From Rhea pennata (Eukaryota > Chordata > Aves > Rheiformes > Rheidae): DNA of 64,000 bases. The stretch is taken from positions 29,197,083 to 29,261,082 of the forward strand of contig NC_084671.1 of the NCBI RefSeq assembly GCF_028389875.1. The letters run 5' to 3'. This document shows positions 35,101-45,200 of this stretch, piece after piece. Made by a program: the position numbers and the translations under genes. The notes beneath the pieces were generated by a model. The model made no database searches, was not told where the DNA came from, and saw only the letters and a program-made list of their open reading frames with translations. Position 1 is the first letter of the stretch, and every line of letters begins with the position of its first letter.

Positions 35101-38100
35101 TTCTCCAGAGAGGTTTACAACAGCAAAATAATTTGGCTTGTGTATCAACATGATAACAAGGTGATTGAATCTGACCACAAAATCTAGCTTCTACATGACC
35201 AGGATAAAGAGGACGTTCTCTTTATGCTGTCAAGCAGTTGCTGTTCGCTGAAGTGATTTGTGTGTTCACAAGCTACCATAATTTGGTGATTTAAATTTTG
35301 CTTTTCATGCATAGAGATGCTTATCTTAAACTAATCTAGTCTTATTTCCTTTTCTAAGTATGTATCCAAGCTGTCCCAAAAAGTGCTGAGATAATAGTGC
35401 CTATCAGTCGTCTTCTGTTACAGTATAACATACTTCAATGCATCAAATATTTTCTTTCCTAACTTTACTCAAACTTCCTTCTGGGGTACGAGGGACCCAA
35501 CTTTTCCATTGTTCTGTTTTTCTGTAGCAGTTTCCATTTAAACTATTTTCTTAGACATAACAGAAGCAGTACAGGACTTTTTATTCCTGTGTCTTGTGAA
35601 CTTACTCTTGCTTGATCATCTGTCAGGTTTGATCTAAGTGTTCTTGGAAATTCACACCTATTCCTGTCTGTCTTCTACACTTCTGTGTTAAATAACAACA
35701 TTTAGCTTTAGAAAAGAAACCAGCTATGAATGTTCAACAGGAAGACTGCCAGCAACTGTTGCCCCTTTTAAAGTCCTCAGCATTTGTCTGGGACATTATT
35801 CAGTTAGGAGTAGGGGTAACAGTTAATCTTTTCTATCTGAAATTACTGAATGTGCATATGGTGGCAGAACCATATAGTATTTCCTGTGCTGTTTGCCTGA
35901 TTTTAATGCATCTGCATGGGGTGAGTTTATTGCTGGGTAATGTGATATGGGAAGTACATGAATTGAAGTTACATTATCGCCTTGTAGCTCAAAAGTTGTA
36001 TAAAGGCTAAGTACCATGATATATCAGTCAGCTTTCAGGGTACTTTTACTTTCTAAATACAAAGGAAAAGAATATATTTTTATTTACTTTATTCATGCTT
36101 ACATGGTCGTTGTCAGAGACGTCAGCTCTCGTCTCCTTTTGTTTCTTGGAATCTTTAGTCTTTCCCAGACTGTCGCCATTGCTTCCCATCTGCTTTTCTC
36201 ACCTTATATTTGTTAAAGTAAGTGCCTTACTTCTGCAGAGCTTCCAGTGCTGCAGGGTGGGAGTGAAGGTGTTCCTGATACATTACAATAAATACAGGAG
36301 GCAAAAATGTCCTACTCGTTTCTGGGAAACAGTCTTTAGAGAAGGTATTCTTTTACCTTCTCAGTCCATTTTGCTGCATCACTGGTTTTGAACCTTTTGG
36401 GGAGTTATAACAACTAAAATCTTAAGTAGATACTGGATATGCAAGAACCATGCTTTATTGTTTTTCATTTTGCCCACAACTGTATGTTGGCTTTTATAGT
36501 GACAATAAGAGGGAGATGTGACCCAAAAGCACTTCTCTGACTAAATTTCTGGCTCGTTTCAGAGCGCAAAGTGCAGCAATGTTTCCAGGACAGTTACCAT
36601 TGCCTCTTCTTGTCTCATGTTGTAAAGATAACAAACTTGTATCTAGTAGGTAAATTGATTGAAGCTGTCTGTCAAAGCTTTGGAAGCTGAAAAGTCTTGC
36701 AGCATAGTCTGTTGGGCAGTCTGTGAAGTAGTGCTACTAGCTTGTTATTTGTGTTCTTCCATCTTCCACTTTGTTTTGCTCGTGGTTCTAATGTAGACCT
36801 GTCAGAATGGAGAGGGCATATAAGAACCAGCAAAAGATTTGGGGTTCTGCAGTGTTTGGTAAGACTTTTTTCTGTTACGTCTTTATGGAACAGATTTCCT
36901 TTTTTCCTAATGGATTGGTCCGGGTGTACTGGTTGCCCTTCTTGAAATCTATTACTGCTTTTATGGTTTCAGAAATTGTTTTGCAATTCCTGTGTGTAAG
37001 GAATTTCCCTCAGTTCTGATGTGATCACAAGTCTTCACTTAAACATTACCTTTGTCCTTTGTGATGGTGGATTGTGACTTGGATCTTTGTTAAACATTAT
37101 CAGATACTGGAAATTATTTCAGCTGTTTCCATTAGTGAGACTGGTTGCAAAGACTGATACAATGATTGGGCATAAAGAATACGTGAATTGAAAGGAACAA
37201 TAGACTAGTAAGAAGTGATGTGAGAAGATGAGCCATTACTTTTAATTAGTGTACCAATTTGCATAGTAACATACAGAATTAAGGGCTGTGCTTTGGTTCA
37301 GCCCTTCCGGGTGATCAGGCTCTAGGTAATGTTCTGACTTTCCTGCACACTCTCCTGTGTGTGTTATGTGAATTAGGGCTTTAGGATAGAAATGCTAAGA
37401 GTATTGACAGTTCCAGTGAGGATGTTTTCCATTCCCTTTTTGGCAGGTGCATGAGGGGGACATTTTTAGATTTTCTGCAACTCCTTTATAATGTATTACA
37501 GCAGATACTGAAAATAAGCCACAGTCTGCACGTGGCTGCTATATAGCTTAAATATCTAATTGCTCTTAGAATCATAGAATCAGTAAGGTTGGAAGGGACC
37601 TCTGGAGATTATCTAGTCCAACCTCCTTGCTCAGCAGGGTCACCTAGAGCATGTTAGACTGGATTGCATCCAGGCGGGCCTTCAATGTCTCCAGAGAAGG
37701 AGACTCCACAGCCTCTCTGGGCAACCTGCTCCAGTGCTCCGTCACTCTCACAGTGAAGAAATTCCCCCTCGTGTTCAGGCGGAACTTCCCGTGGTTCAAT
37801 TTCTGCCCATTGCCTCTTGTCCTGTCACATGGGGCAACTGAAAAGCGTTTGTCCCCATCCCCCTGACACCCTCCCTGCAGATACTTATACACATTGATAA
37901 GATCCCCCCTCAGTCGTCTCTTCCCCAGGCTAAACAGGCCCAGCTCTTGCAGCCGTTCCTCGTAGGGCAGATGCTCCAGCCCTCTGATCATCCTTGCAGC
38001 CCTGTGCTGGATCCTCTCCAGTAGCTCCATGTCTCTCTTGTCCTGGGGAGCCCAGAACAGGACACAGTACTCGAGATGAGGCCTCTCCAGGACTGAGTAG

Positions 38101-41100
38101 AGGGGCAGGATCACCTCCCTCGACCTGCTGTCAACACTCTTCCTTATGCGCCCCAGGAGACCATTGGCTTTCTTGACCACAAGGGCACATTGCTGGCTCA
38201 TGGTCAACTTGTCATCCACCAGCACTCCCAGGTCCTTCTCTGCAGAGCTGCTCTCCAGCAGGTCAGCCCCCAGCCTGTACTGGTGCCTAGGGTTATTTCT
38301 CCCAAGGTGCAGCACTCTTCACTTGCCCATGTTGAACCTCAGGAGGTTAATTTCACGATATTGCCATGGAATGTTTACTCTTGTAAGGAAAAGCATGACT
38401 GTAAAAAGGATAATTAAAAATTTGCATACAGGGTGTCTACCTAAAGGGGAAGACTAAAAAAGAAAATATACACACTGCCTTTCTGATCAGCAAATCTCCT
38501 TTTTCCTTCATATGATTGCAGCCTTTTAGAACTGCTGCAAGAGAGCCGTAGCAGTCACCTATGCTTAGTAATCCAAACTTAGTTCAGTCTCCTCCCTATA
38601 GCACTCGCTGTAAAAGCTTCCAGTAACAAATAATAAATCCTGTAAGGATGGGTAGTGATTGCTTTAACATGCTTTCTTAAATATTTGGGTGCTTCAGGCA
38701 GGTTTTGAACTTGAAACTTCTAAGGTTAGTGGTGAGATGGCCTCCTGTGTCCCACAAGTAAGAGCTGTGATATGTTGTGGTTTTTAAAAAAAACAGGAAA
38801 GTAGTCAAACAGCAGTCTAGCAACTAAATGGCTAAGCAGAACCCATTTGTAGGCATGCTGTATAATGAAACATCTAGGGAGGAGATTCTTACTATACTTT
38901 CTTCTGTACTTGCCAGCTGTTTCCATTCTTTATTCTTTCAGACTTGGAGCAAAGCCCTTGATAATTTAGTATGTGGAGGTGCCAAACTAGCTGTTGGATA
39001 CTGTTAAATGTTACAATCAACTGTTTCAGTTCTAAACAGTTGTTATATAAGGATAAGTTGTTCTAAAGATGCTCTTATTTAAACATGATCGTTGTGTATT
39101 TAAAACAAAAGAGTGTTTTTCCTTTTTCAACCACAGAATTTGTGCTCATGTTTCTTCAGGATAGTGAACTTACCTTACTACTTTAAAAAAATAATAAAAA
39201 TAAAAATAAAATGCTTGCCTCAACTGGGTAAGCATCTGAGAATAGAAACAGTTTTTGAAGTCAAGACTATGTACCAGTCTCAAGTTGCTTCTCTTTGGAG
39301 AGTTTGACATTGTAAAATACAATCCTGGTCAGCTGGAATATGAATTCTCTAACTGTACTTTAACTCTGTTTTTTAAGCCAACTTCTTCCAAGAAGATATA
39401 AAACTAACTGCAGAGAGAAAGTAACTTAATGTTATCCAGTGTAGGAACTAAATGGTTTCTTGACTCTGGATCATTTTCTTATGTTTGATGATGCATTTTG
39501 TATGTATGTTTTTTTTGGTGTTACTTTTGTGACTTCAAAAAATTTTCAAAATATTCTTTTGTCTTCACAGAGGGGGCGGAGGAGGTGGAGGAGGAGGGTG
39601 GAGAGCTGTCCAAGACAGGGATCAGTTTTACAGGTAAGATAGGAAAGGTTTCAGTATCTGGAGAACAGTGGAAGTATTTCTGTATGTGATTGTAAGCAGA
39701 GGTCTAGGATATCTTCAGATACGCTAACAGAAATGGGGTGGGTGCTGAATATATGCTGCTCTTCAGTGAGCAGTGTGATTCATTTCAAGGCTGCTTCATC
39801 ATTATGTAATGATGTGAGGTTAGTGTAGGGACAGATTAATGTAGCTTTGCACAGGGAAAACTTGTGTAGTGGGTGGATTGGAAGGGGCTGAATTACTATT
39901 AAGGGAACTTTAGTGGAAATGGACAAGGAAAATAGAATTTGGAGTGCTTAGATGGGAAGGAATCTCGAGGGCTTGACAGATGGGATTGGATTGGATGTAG
40001 CAGAGAGTGCTGTTCAGATCAACTTTCCATCTGAGAATAAACATTTAAATTCAAAGTTAAGGTAAGAATTCATTTATTCTGCTTGTTTGGGATGCTGTTG
40101 ACTTTAACTTTCACATAGTCAAACTGTGAATGCAGGAGAGCTTATTTCTTTTACTATTCCAAAGTAATATTACTGTGACTAGTTCTTCATGAGAAGAATA
40201 TTAAGAAAACTCAAATGTTTGCCTTCCTGTCCAGTAGGAATATTAATCAGTTCTTTATATGCTTTACTAGCTTTCCTAAGTGTATGCTTTGATACTGGGA
40301 TTGGGATGGAGAAAGGTTGTCATATAAAGCTGCTACCACTTGCCTGCTATAGGCACTAACAAAGAAAATGATTGTGCTTCTCCTCTTTCATAGGAGAAGG
40401 TCACCATCCCCATACTACAGCCGAGGGGGCTACAGATCTCGATCCAGATCTCGGTCCTATTCACCTCGTAAGTAACCTTGTCTTAGAGCTAGCAAATCAA
40501 AAGTAAACTTTCTCTTTGTCTGCATTTCTTCCTTGAGCTCTTCTCTGCATTAAAAACTATTCCAACTTTGGGGTCGGGGTGGGGGAGGTGGGGTTAACAA
40601 CAGTTTCTTTTTAATACATTTCTCTGAGCAAATGACTACATTGAGGACAGAGTAACAATTTTGCAAAAACTAAAAGTTTGAAGCTATATGTCTCTTGGGA
40701 ACTAAGTGACAGCAGCACTTCATTATAGCATATTAACAGTTTGCTTATGTCTAAGACAGCAATATCAAATTGCCAAGCTCTGCGTGTTCTCGAATTGAAA
40801 GTAAATTTCCCAGTTCAACTTGCTAAAGTGGAGGCTAACGATCTGAGATCCATACAGCGCTTTCCCCCCCCCCTCAAATTGCTTATCTACATAGACTATA
40901 AAGCTGTATTTTTGATAGCAGAAAGTGCAAAGTACAACATTCATCATGTATTCCATTTGTAATGTTACATGATTTAAAGCTATTTGTATAATGAGTAGTT
41001 TGTATTCTCATGAATATTTTGTGTGTTCAGATGAAAACAAGCGCAACTGCTTTTGCTGATAGATAAAGAAACCGACCTCAGCCATTGACAGATAGTCAGA

Positions 41101-41352
41101 ATGTAAATTCTGTTCTTTATACACTGAAGTATCAGCCCTGTGCATATGAGATATCTTTGTTTTTTCTACATGAAGGAACTTTACTAGTAGAACTGTAACT
41201 TTGCATTTTGTCCTAGACAGGTTGTTAGGATCTTGAATTTGTTGTTACAGATTTGAGGTATATCAGTGAGTTCACACTCAACTTCTAATGCGTCAGTACT
41301 TAGAAGTCTAATAGGTGTGTATATATATTTTTTTCTTTCAGGTCGCTATTAA
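17099..41352 (+). CDS. TRA2B: TRA2B, transformer-2 beta splicing regulator (nine coding exons)
   Basis: The coding sequence joins 17099-17134, 24629-24762, 29335-29497, 30652-30840, 32588-32703, 33926-34009, 39571-39633, 40394-40467 and 41342-41352. Every junction is GT/AG, the phases agree, and the total is 870 nt (289 residues; human is 288 as I recall). Order of parts: RS domain 1 (residues 13 to about 111), one RRM with RNP2 LGVFGL (120-125) and RNP1 RGFAFVYF (159-166), a linker with [13 protein letters not shown], a Gly run, and RS domain 2 ending SYSPRRY. The protein is a nuclear SR-like factor that binds GAA-rich exonic enhancers and promotes exon inclusion. The start [12 protein letters not shown] and the [11 protein letters not shown] stretch identify TRA2B rather than TRA2A. 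IGF2BP2 lies downstream in the same orientation, as in mammals. A conserved poison exon (24096-24373) is the likely means of self-regulation. Substitutions near residues 29, 108, 170, 246 and 252 differ from the human protein as I remember it. Confidence 0.97.
17340..17495 (+). promoter_or_regulatory. TRA2B: Cluster of YY1-like motifs at the start of TRA2B intron 1
   Basis: Three ATGG/CCAT-core motifs lie within the CpG island just downstream of exon 1: AAAATGGCCGCC at 17342-17353, CGCCATCTTG at 17441-17450, and AAAATGGCCG at 17482-17491. YY1 sites just downstream of the start are common in housekeeping genes. Function is inferred. Confidence 0.5.
17900..24095 (+). other. TRA2B: TRA2B intron upstream of the poison exon
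   Basis: AT-rich intronic sequence. I see a T23 run (22675-22697), no recognisable repeat family and no convincing ORF. Splicing elements near the poison exon probably extend into its 3' end. Confidence 0.6.
22675..22697 (+). repeat. Poly(T) tract, 23 bases
   Basis: Uninterrupted T23 within the long first intron of TRA2B. Confidence 0.9.
24096..24373 (+). other. TRA2B: TRA2B autoregulatory poison exon (purine-rich, premature stop)
   Basis: The segment begins after a strong acceptor (TTTTTCTATTAAG) and ends before a GTAATT donor, giving 278 nt. Human TRA2B has a non-productive exon 2 of about 276 nt at the same place. Joined to exon 1 (phase 0) it reads 27 codons and then TGA at 24177-24179, so inclusion truncates the protein. 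It holds about 29 GAA triplets, the binding motif of TRA2 proteins. This fits the known loop in which TRA2B protein promotes inclusion of this exon and lowers its own productive mRNA. The donor choice is the least certain point; a GTAATC at 24343 would give 247 nt. Confidence 0.85.
24629..24762 (+). CDS. TRA2B: TRA2B coding exon 2 (RS domain 1, first part)
   Basis: This 134-nt exon, after the acceptor GCGTGCAG and before the donor GTGAGT, encodes the start of the first Arg/Ser domain ([20 protein letters not shown] and onward). It ends in phase 2. It is separated from the poison exon by only 255 bp. Confidence 0.96.
24763..29334 (+). other. TRA2B: TRA2B intron between RS-domain exons
   Basis: About 4.6 kb of AT-rich intron. 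No repeat family or ORF with recognisable content is seen. Confidence 0.6.
29335..29497 (+). CDS. TRA2B: TRA2B coding exon 3 (RS domain 1, second part)
   Basis: This 163-nt exon encodes the second half of RS domain 1, with repeated RSRS and SHRR units, and ends RRRHIGNR. It lies between the acceptor TTCTTGCAG and the donor GTAAGT. Human TRA2B has Val where this has Ile in RRRHIGNR, from memory. Confidence 0.96.
30004..30039 (+). repeat. T22-G14 homopolymer junction
   Basis: A T22 run (30004-30025) is followed directly by G14 (30026-30039) in the intron before the RRM exon. Such junctions are prone to sequencing and length errors. Confidence 0.9.
30652..30840 (+). CDS. TRA2B: TRA2B coding exon 4 (RRM core)
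   Basis: This 189-nt exon (63 codons, phase 0 at both ends) encodes most of the RRM. It holds RNP2 LGVFGL, the helix [14 protein letters not shown], and RNP1 RGFAFVYF. The acceptor is TTCCTTTAG and the donor GTAGGT. Aromatic residues at the RNP positions needed for RNA stacking are kept. Confidence 0.97.
30841..32587 (+). other. TRA2B: TRA2B intron within the RRM
   Basis: About 1.75 kb without recognisable repeats apart from a T-rich stretch near 32036-32065. No gene is seen. Confidence 0.6.
32588..32703 (+). CDS. TRA2B: TRA2B coding exon 5 (end of RRM and linker)
   Basis: This 116-nt exon encodes the last RRM strand and helix ([18 protein letters not shown]) and the linker with [13 protein letters not shown], the TRA2 family signature that contacts RNA next to the RRM. 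The acceptor is TGTATAG and the donor GTAAGT. It ends in phase 2. Confidence 0.97.
32704..33925 (+). other. TRA2B: TRA2B intron after the linker exon
   Basis: About 1.2 kb. It contains a short (AAAAC)n run near 32990-33012. Nothing else is recognised. Confidence 0.6.
33926..34009 (+). CDS. TRA2B: TRA2B coding exon 6 (Tyr/Arg/Asp-rich)
   Basis: This 84-nt exon encodes [19 protein letters not shown] and then RDYYSRSYR, the Tyr/Asp/Arg repeat segment preceding the Gly run. The acceptor is GCTTGTAG and the donor GTGAAC. Confidence 0.96.
34010..39570 (+). other. TRA2B: TRA2B intron carrying an antisense CR1
   Basis: This is the second-longest TRA2B intron (5.6 kb). Apart from the CR1 at 37566-38349 I see only unassigned AT-rich DNA and short non-coding frames. 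Confidence 0.6.
37566..38349 (-). mobile_element. 5'-truncated CR1 LINE in a TRA2B intron (antisense)
   Basis: The left edge has the CR1 3' end in reverse (AGAATCATAGAATCAGTAAG, then AGGGACCTC and CTAGTCCAACC). The minus strand keeps a 223-residue frame (37644-38315) equal to the C-terminal part of ORF2, including [19 protein letters not shown] and [19 protein letters not shown]. Truncation on the 5' side is near 38349, about 780 bp in all. The uninterrupted frame suggests a comparatively young insertion. Its orientation is opposite to the gene, so its own signals would not end TRA2B transcripts. Confidence 0.92.
39571..39633 (+). CDS. TRA2B: TRA2B coding exon 7 (Gly run)
   Basis: This 63-nt exon follows the acceptor GTCTTCACAG and precedes the donor GTAAGA. 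It encodes nine Gly residues and then [12 protein letters not shown]. From memory, mammals have Ala and Ile at the Val and Phe positions. Confidence 0.95.
40394..40467 (+). CDS. TRA2B: TRA2B coding exon 8 (RS domain 2)
   Basis: This 74-nt exon encodes [20 protein letters not shown] and then SYSP, the second Arg/Ser domain, between the acceptor TTTCATAG and the donor GTAAGT. It ends one base into the codon completed by the last exon. Confidence 0.96.
41342..41352 (+). CDS. TRA2B: TRA2B coding exon 9 (last residues and stop)
   Basis: After the acceptor TTTCTTTCAG the exon adds GT CGC TAT TAA, finishing the protein with Arg-Arg-Tyr and the stop codon at 41350-41352. The remainder of the exon is the 3'UTR. 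Confidence 0.95.
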
Positions 41353-41726
41353 AGCATGACATATAGAGGAATTTCTAGCTGCAGCCTTTGAGTTGAAATT
41401 GCAAGTTTGTGGACAATATTTTTATTGTCTCTTCTGTTTAAAAACAAGTGAACAGTGCCTAGTGAATAGGTGACTTTTACACCTTTTATGAAGACTACTC
41501 TTTCTGTGATGTTAAATGCTGTTTCATTCTGCATATTTGTGTAGTTTGGTGCTTTGTTTCAATTTGTGTTTTGAAGAGTATGTTTTGCATGTATTTTTTT
41601 AGTCTCCATTTTGACTCCTGAAAGGTTTCTATTGTAAAAACAAACTGTTCAGTTATTTTTTTTTCTACTGATTCCAAGGTATTCTGAAGATCAAAACCTG
41701 TGTAAAACACTTTCAAAACGTTGAAA

Positions 41727-41732
41727 AATAAA
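41727..41732 (+). terminator. TRA2B: TRA2B polyadenylation signal, proximal
   Basis: The AATAAA lies 375 bases after the stop and is followed by T-rich sequence typical of a downstream element. It is the best candidate for the short 3'UTR form. Confidence 0.6.
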
Positions 41733-41853
41733 ATTTGTTTTTTTCCTACTTACTTTTGCCAAGTATAAATGTGGGTTATAAATGTGGGTTGTAAATGTTC
41801 TTCAACACTACATTTTTACACAGTATTCCAGAAGACATAGCACAAAGCCCCGA

Positions 41854-41859
41854 AATAAA
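41854..41859 (+). terminator. TRA2B: TRA2B polyadenylation signal, second
   Basis: A second AATAAA about 500 bases after the stop. The downstream sequence is less clearly GT-rich. Confidence 0.4.
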
Positions 41860-42271
41860 ATTCACACAAACTAACTTTGTATTACTGTGATTTTGGCAGT
41901 TGTTTTATAAATGTAATGCCTTCAGGTATAGTAATTCAATGTTTAGAGACATCCATATGTAACCTGTACAGCAGCAGGAGCAAGAAACATTCAGCAATAC
42001 TGGAGCAAGACGAAAATCTTGGTAATGCTGTGCAGGCTGTGGTGTTTCAGATCTACAAGCTCTAACATATTTTGTCACCTAAGGTGAGGAGAGCTTAGAA
42101 GTGTGAAAGAACTTCATTTAGACATCCACATCCTTGCAGAAAGCAACACAATAACACTTAGGCTACCTGCTTTTTTTTTTATTATTATTATTTTATTTTA
42201 TTTCCCTCAAACAAATTCTTCTGTTTGAAAAGTACATCTTCCTCTGCATATGTGAGTAAAATGCTGGAGGC

Positions 42272-42277
42272 AATAAA
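42272..42277 (+). terminator. TRA2B: TRA2B polyadenylation signal, distal candidate
   Basis: A third AATAAA about 920 bases after the stop, past a T-run and ATT-rich stretch (42171-42203). Use by the gene is uncertain. Confidence 0.3.
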
Positions 42278-45200
42278 AACATCAAATGTCTTTGGACCAG
42301 TTTCCCACTTTGAATAGTTTCAGAAGTGCTGTTTTGCCTACTTGTACTCTTCAGCTTCTTCTACTCATAATCTATGAAAATTCTATGTCAGATAGGGAAT
42401 ATTGGATCAGATGAGTATCACAGACCCACTATTGACTAAACATGGAAGCCTAGAAACTAAGGCAAGAACAGAGTGAGACTGTAGTCTACAACTTTACCAC
42501 TGTTCTCTTGGCTTTTGTACAGATGGGCCTGAGGCTTTTTTCCATAGGGTTATTGTCCATACACTTGCTCCTTCTCTCTCCCCAAACCTGTGTGTTTGCC
42601 CTGTGACTTAATAGCAGTCAAAGGATCCTGTGGCAAGGACTTCTACAGCTTCCTTGCATGCAAAAGCACCTTGCTCTGGATCTGTTGTAGCTGCACAGAG
42701 AGAAGGCTAACAACATCAATATGCCCATAATCTTGCTAAGAAAAGTTACCGCAGGCTATGACTACTGTGCTTTAATCCAAATCTGTTTTTACTCTGTGGA
42801 TGTAAGAAGTGACAACAGGATTTTAGCAGTAGGTATGTTCAGCAGCAATCAATATCCTCTCCCTACCCAACTTAGTCTTCCCATTTAAACTTCATCTGAC
42901 CCTGTGGAGCCTGTAGGACTTTTGCTGTGTTCATGTTCAGTCATTTATCCATTACAGCTCAATTGCTGTTTATGTTCCCTGTTCAGTGCAACTTTCATTC
43001 TGTTCCAGGGCTGTGTTGCTTCATTTTGCATTATTAATATGCAAATAAATTCTCCCCGACCAGCCTGGAATCACTGAGTAGAACTGACCTTTTCCCCCTT
43101 TGTATGGTGGGGAATCTGTTAATTCCTTTACCACATTTTGTTAGTCATAGTCTTGTACTTCCTTTGACTCATTAAAGAAGATTTGACAAATGTACACTCA
43201 AGAACATGTGTCCTCTGGTGAACAACTTTAGATTTTAGTAAAACTAGTTTTTCTCAGTCTGTGGTGGTGTTCCTGGCAGCTGAGTTCATCTAATGGCTTT
43301 TAGCTGCCGTAAGAGAGAGGGCTTTAATCCTTCCTGCTCCTGCCCTCACCCCATTATACCTGCTGTGGTAGCTATCAGATCCATGCAAGGATGGATCTGT
43401 GTGCTGTGAAGAGTCGCAGGAGCTTCTCTTGCTGGGTTAGCATTCTGCCTCTCTACAACTGAAAGCAAGTCACAGTAGTGCCTGCTAGTGCCAATGTCAA
43501 TTAATCTGGACATGGGACATGAGAGGACTTTTTTGTCAGATTGTTAATTTGATTTGCTGAGTGTTGTGGAACTGTATTACATATGAAAAAGTTTTTCCTG
43601 AGCAAAGAGCGCAGAAAGCAACTGCAGTATGTAGATGCAGGTCATACAATACGTCTTCATTATGTAACATGATTGTAGAATAGGAAGCTAAATTGAAAAA
43701 GTCTTCGTCTTTTCTCAGGGCATTGCTTAACCCCCATGCAGTTTTCCAGGGGTATATGCTACCAGTTAGCCAGAGGTGGCAGCAGTGTTGACCTAAATAA
43801 TCACAGCTTCTCCTAAGGGTTAGAATATTTGCAATCAAGAGGTGATTTCTTCTTTTTAGAAGAACAGAGGCGATGTGCTTGGGTTGCTTCTTGGCTATTT
43901 GTAAAATTTATTTTCAAGGTGTATCTGAGATTTAACCATGTTTTCTAAAAATCTAGGATCCAGTACTGCCCTAGCCTTACAACTAGGAGAGCTTCATTTG
44001 GGTGTTTCCTTCAGCTGAATCCTTCTAAGTGTTTATGAAGTCCAGAAACGCTTGCTAGTCTGATGATCCAACACTGTGTTTAATGTTACCCTGTTAAGCA
44101 GAAATGATAGATTATTGTGGTATATGATACACTTCCAAAGCATGTCTGAATCACTGTTGGATGTCCTGATAGTCTGATCCTGAAATTCGTAGATGCAAAA
44201 GAAGCATATCCTTAACTTGTGGAAAAAACATACAAATTTCAGCAAAGTATTTGTGAATGAGCCCAGACTATAGACTTTGTATAGGAAAAGTCACAAACTG
44301 AAACAGAAATTGCATTGTGTGGGTCTCAAAACTGGCATTGGCTGCAAAAGCAGTCAGAAATGAAACTACGTAAAGGAAGCTAAGCTTCATTCTTCTTACT
44401 AACAGAGGCAATCTGAAGTAAAAATTCACTGGAGGGAATTATCTTATGAACAGCACAGGCAAATCTTTACTTTTCAATGACAGATTAATTAAATAATTGA
44501 CTGAAAGTGTAGATGTAGTTAGCTGGTTATGCTCTCTTAATATGTTAAATGCTGTCTAACATTCTGCTATAAGCTGGCCTTTGCAGAGAACAAGGTCCAG
44601 AAGAATGCCTGAAGAAACTGGAGACTGTTTTCAGGAATTGCTCTGCTGACATGTACCAATGGAAAGGCAGCTCGTGAAACAGGTTCAGCCAGAACTGCAG
44701 GATGGATGCTGCTAGGTCCATGCTCTTGCAATGGTAGGAGTGCAGCCATGAACTTCTGTGTAATTTGATGAGAAAATTCATTCAATTCCTATTCAGGAAT
44801 TGCAGGTGGTGATGCAAATGTGAGCCCTTGGAGCAATGTTCATTGGATTATACCTTTGAGCTGCAGTTCCCTGTACTGTAGAGCAATCAGAGTAACGTCT
44901 GTTAGGGTGGATGTGAAATACTGTGGCCCTTGTTTACCCTCTTGTGAAGACTACAAGCAGCAGAAAACTTTAAAAGTGCATGGGGAAAAATAGAAACAGT
45001 TGAAAGGTTACAGAAAAAAGAGTGTAGTTATAGATTTGCAGGTGAGGTCAAAAGCTGCTTTGGGAATGGATTAAGAACTAGAGCCATGATGGAAGCAAAG
45101 GTGTCAGCTGGGTGAGGAGAGTCCCTACCAACATGTTTTTGGTTACTAGAGCAACTAGGCAAGGCTTTTGCAATTGCACCACCAATCTCTGCAGAAGCCT

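Larger units (their letters stand above)
41353..42277 (+). other. TRA2B: TRA2B 3'UTR region
   Basis: AT-rich sequence after the stop, with T-rich runs and a small tandem (TATAAATGTGGGT, twice near 41764-41790). Three AATAAA hexamers imply alternative 3' ends of roughly 0.4, 0.5 and 0.9 kb. Which is used cannot be read from the sequence. Confidence 0.6.

Noticed and set aside
17099-41352. Possible identity as TRA2A
   Set aside because: The N-terminus [12 protein letters not shown], the [11 protein letters not shown] stretch and the RS2 tail fit TRA2B. The neighbour is IGF2BP2 rather than IGF2BP3.
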